In this document: positions 33,301 through 33,831 of the stretch, one piece after another | How the letters are laid out: each line of letters starts with the position of its first letter | Position numbering within the stretch: the first letter of the stretch is position 1 | Source: CAZOOA01 sp964581355 | GTDB taxonomy: Bacteria > Bacillota > Dethiobacteria > DTU022 > UBA8154 | Reading direction: 5' to 3' | Assembly (NCBI GenBank): GCA_964581355.1 | Contig: CAZOOA010000027.1 | Coordinates: forward strand, 1 to 33,831 | Length of the DNA: 33,831 nt | Notes under the pieces: generated by a model | Told to the model about the DNA's origin: nothing | Database searches by the model: none | What the model saw: the letters and a program-made list of their open reading frames with translations, nothing else | Made by a program: the position numbers and the translations under genes

Positions 33301-33831
33301 TTGTCAAACACACCATCAACAGCTACATCGACCTTACACCCGTTGAAGCCATTAAACCAAAAACAGTACTTACTTACCTGGCTGAAAAATACTACCAGGA
33401 AGCCCTCCCGGAAGAACTCTATATTGCCATTTTCCTGGCTGTTTTGGATCTTGATAGCATGGAACTGACCTACAGTGCTGCCGGCTTCCAGGCAACACCT
33501 CTGGTAAGCCTGGGAACCGGCGAACACTTAGAGCTGGTCAGCAAAGCATTTATTATCTCACGGCTGTTTCCCGTCGATGCGCTAAACTTTAACGAAGCCA
33601 GTGTCAAGCTATCACCGGGAAGCACTTTATTTTTCACCACCGACGGGCTTACGGAGCAGGGTAGAAATGGAACGCATTTCATGGGCCGGCTGCCGGATGT
33701 GTTTTACGCAAACGTCCACCTGCCGCCCGAATTGATTAAACAAGCCGTAGTGGAAGACTTCCGCCAATTCAACAACGGCTCCCTGCAGGGCAGAGACGAT
33801 ATCACCTTTTTGGTACTGCAGGTGGCAGCCG
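30339..33831 (+). CDS. Seven-PAS-domain SpoIIE (PP2C-type) serine phosphatase, cut by the window end
   Basis: At least 1164 residues, open to the window edge. ATG 30339 follows AAGGAG by eight bases. Seven PAS/PAC units follow in series (about 1-118, 140-246, 264-380, 398-503, 522-629, 651-766 and 784-892), most ending in RDITE-K. Units 2 and 7 carry cysteine groups (CNECATRK; CVKCPSIRA). A coil leads to the phosphatase at about 924-1164 with AEKMGGDFYDL, SDVSGHGLDGAM, TTDGLTEQG and GRDDITFLV, so all metal-binding motifs are present. It is soluble. It would remove phosphate from a STAS-type antagonist under several cues. It may continue into an RsbW-like domain, as the remnant at 2611 suggests for its paralogue. 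Confidence 0.93.
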   Translation, partial: MEPGKDKYRILEHLPDAFAYCQIVTDDSGKPVDCIFLDVNPAFEEMTDLAREQVIGRKVTEAVPGITSAGFDWIGTFGKVALDGETARFEQYSKPLGRWYAVTAYSDEPGYFAVLFRDITAMKQEKETLKQAKQEVIAQQKLLEGVIDNISDVLSIQYPDHSIEHYNQTGYDLLGMGPEEVKGRKCYELIGRDSECNECATRKTLQSGKKEQIEKYVPELGVYLDCRSNPVLDENGNIVQVVGQLRDITEKKEKEKQLQESEQRYRLLVENIGDLIFSVTDQGVFKYVSPNSEVILGYKATDLIGRSFVEFVHPDDVNNISGRLHEVMKRFRETAGKYTKQITVEYRARHKNGQWRWLSAKNTILKTVSNGYEMVAVARDITEQKAYEAALQESEEKYRTIVENTNDALFIHDFNGVILDVNKNACLMLGYSREALVGASLSMIDSPRYVKLMPERRKQVIAEGMLVFKSEAVRKDGLLVPVEVSAKLVSSEGSGLIQSFVRDITERKLAEEALKESEQFKDNILEHMYDLISITDLEGNFKFVGNSHIILGYDLDSLLGKNVMDFVHPDDFPRVLSVFEVYLNNYNQQSSEKVEYRYRCADGQYLWFETVGKFLMDENEKPKEIIFSTRDITERKQAEEALRESEEKHRRLFETMAQGVIYQDADGRVDSANPAAETIIGLTLEQMQGKSSLNPRWKMITEEGTQVAETEHPAMVALRTGQTVGPVTRGVFHPDKNTFLWMNITVTPLFQPGEAKPFQVYATFEDITERKQAERELQENRNLLNSMFQSIQDGISILNADLTIREVNQTMEKWYGHAVPLIGKKCYEAYHGRSEPCVKCPSIRALEEKAVCSEIVPLMGEDKQAGWVEIYAYPLMDKTTGNVNGVVEFVRDITERKQAEQKIADYTQELEELYRYLDQEISKAQQVHEQILPQVLPTIENLSFAAFYQPAEKMGGDFYDLIQRDNKLVFYLSDVSGHGLDGAMLSLFVKHTINSYIDLTPVEAIKPKTVLTYLAEKYYQEALPEELYIAIFLAVLDLDSMELTYSAAGFQATPLVSLGTGEHLELVSKAFIISRLFPVDALNFNEASVKLSPGSTLFFTTDGLTEQGRNGTHFMGRLPDVFYANVHLPPELIKQAVVEDFRQFNNGSLQGRDDITFLVLQVAA

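Overview
The window looks like chromosomal DNA from an anaerobic, Gram-positive-type bacterium, most likely class Clostridia (Peptococcaceae or Syntrophomonadaceae-like). The reasons are strong AGGAGG ribosome sites, frequent GTG and TTG starts, SpoIIE-type phosphatases with STAS proteins, CheX-type chemotaxis phosphatases, and iron-sulfur families typical of strict anaerobes (DUF2148, DUF2284). This placement is inference; there is no rRNA or marker gene in the window.

Layout. (1) 1-4561 is a worn signalling block. It holds a PAS histidine kinase whose first PAS domain is cut, a REC-PAS-SpoIIE protein broken before its last motifs and followed by an RsbW-like tail in another frame, a methyl-accepting chemotaxis protein (MCP) remnant joined by a deletion to a CheW lacking its N-terminus, and an intact CheX-REC fusion. 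(2) 4668-7443, minus strand, is an NtrB/NtrC-type pair with a sigma-54 activator. (3) 7813-18050, plus strand, is a catabolic-looking cluster behind a textbook -24/-12 promoter: an SCP-x-like thiolase, two DUF2148 iron-sulfur proteins, a DUF2284 protein, a PaaK-like CoA ligase, two cytosolic acetoacetate-decarboxylase (ADC) family proteins, an Old Yellow Enzyme/2,4-dienoyl-CoA-reductase-like flavoprotein, and a third ADC-family protein with a signal peptide. Two ~145-bp palindromic elements bracket the first two ADC genes. (4) 18295-20707, minus strand, is a NarX/NarL-type pair. A helically phased octamer array lies in the gap before the divergent chemotaxis operon. (5) 21140-29259, plus strand, is a chemotaxis operon: STAS, MCP, CheW, STAS, CheA, MCP. 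(6) The right end holds tRNA-Thr(CGT), a terminator, a 6-pyruvoyl-tetrahydropterin-synthase-family gene on the minus strand, and a seven-PAS SpoIIE phosphatase running off the window.

How the parts may work together. The sigma-54 activator pair is divergent from, and immediately next to, the only clear sigma-54 promoter, so it very probably switches on the thiolase/ADC/flavoprotein cluster. The enzymes suggest CoA activation, enoyl or enone reduction, retro-aldol or decarboxylation chemistry on a carbonyl compound, and thiolysis. The substrate is not evident and I know of no described pathway with this exact gene set. The chemotaxis operon has receptors, CheW and CheA but no CheY, CheR or CheB. 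The left block and the right end share paralogous parts (PAS domains, SpoIIE, MCP, CheW), which suggests old duplications followed by decay on the left.
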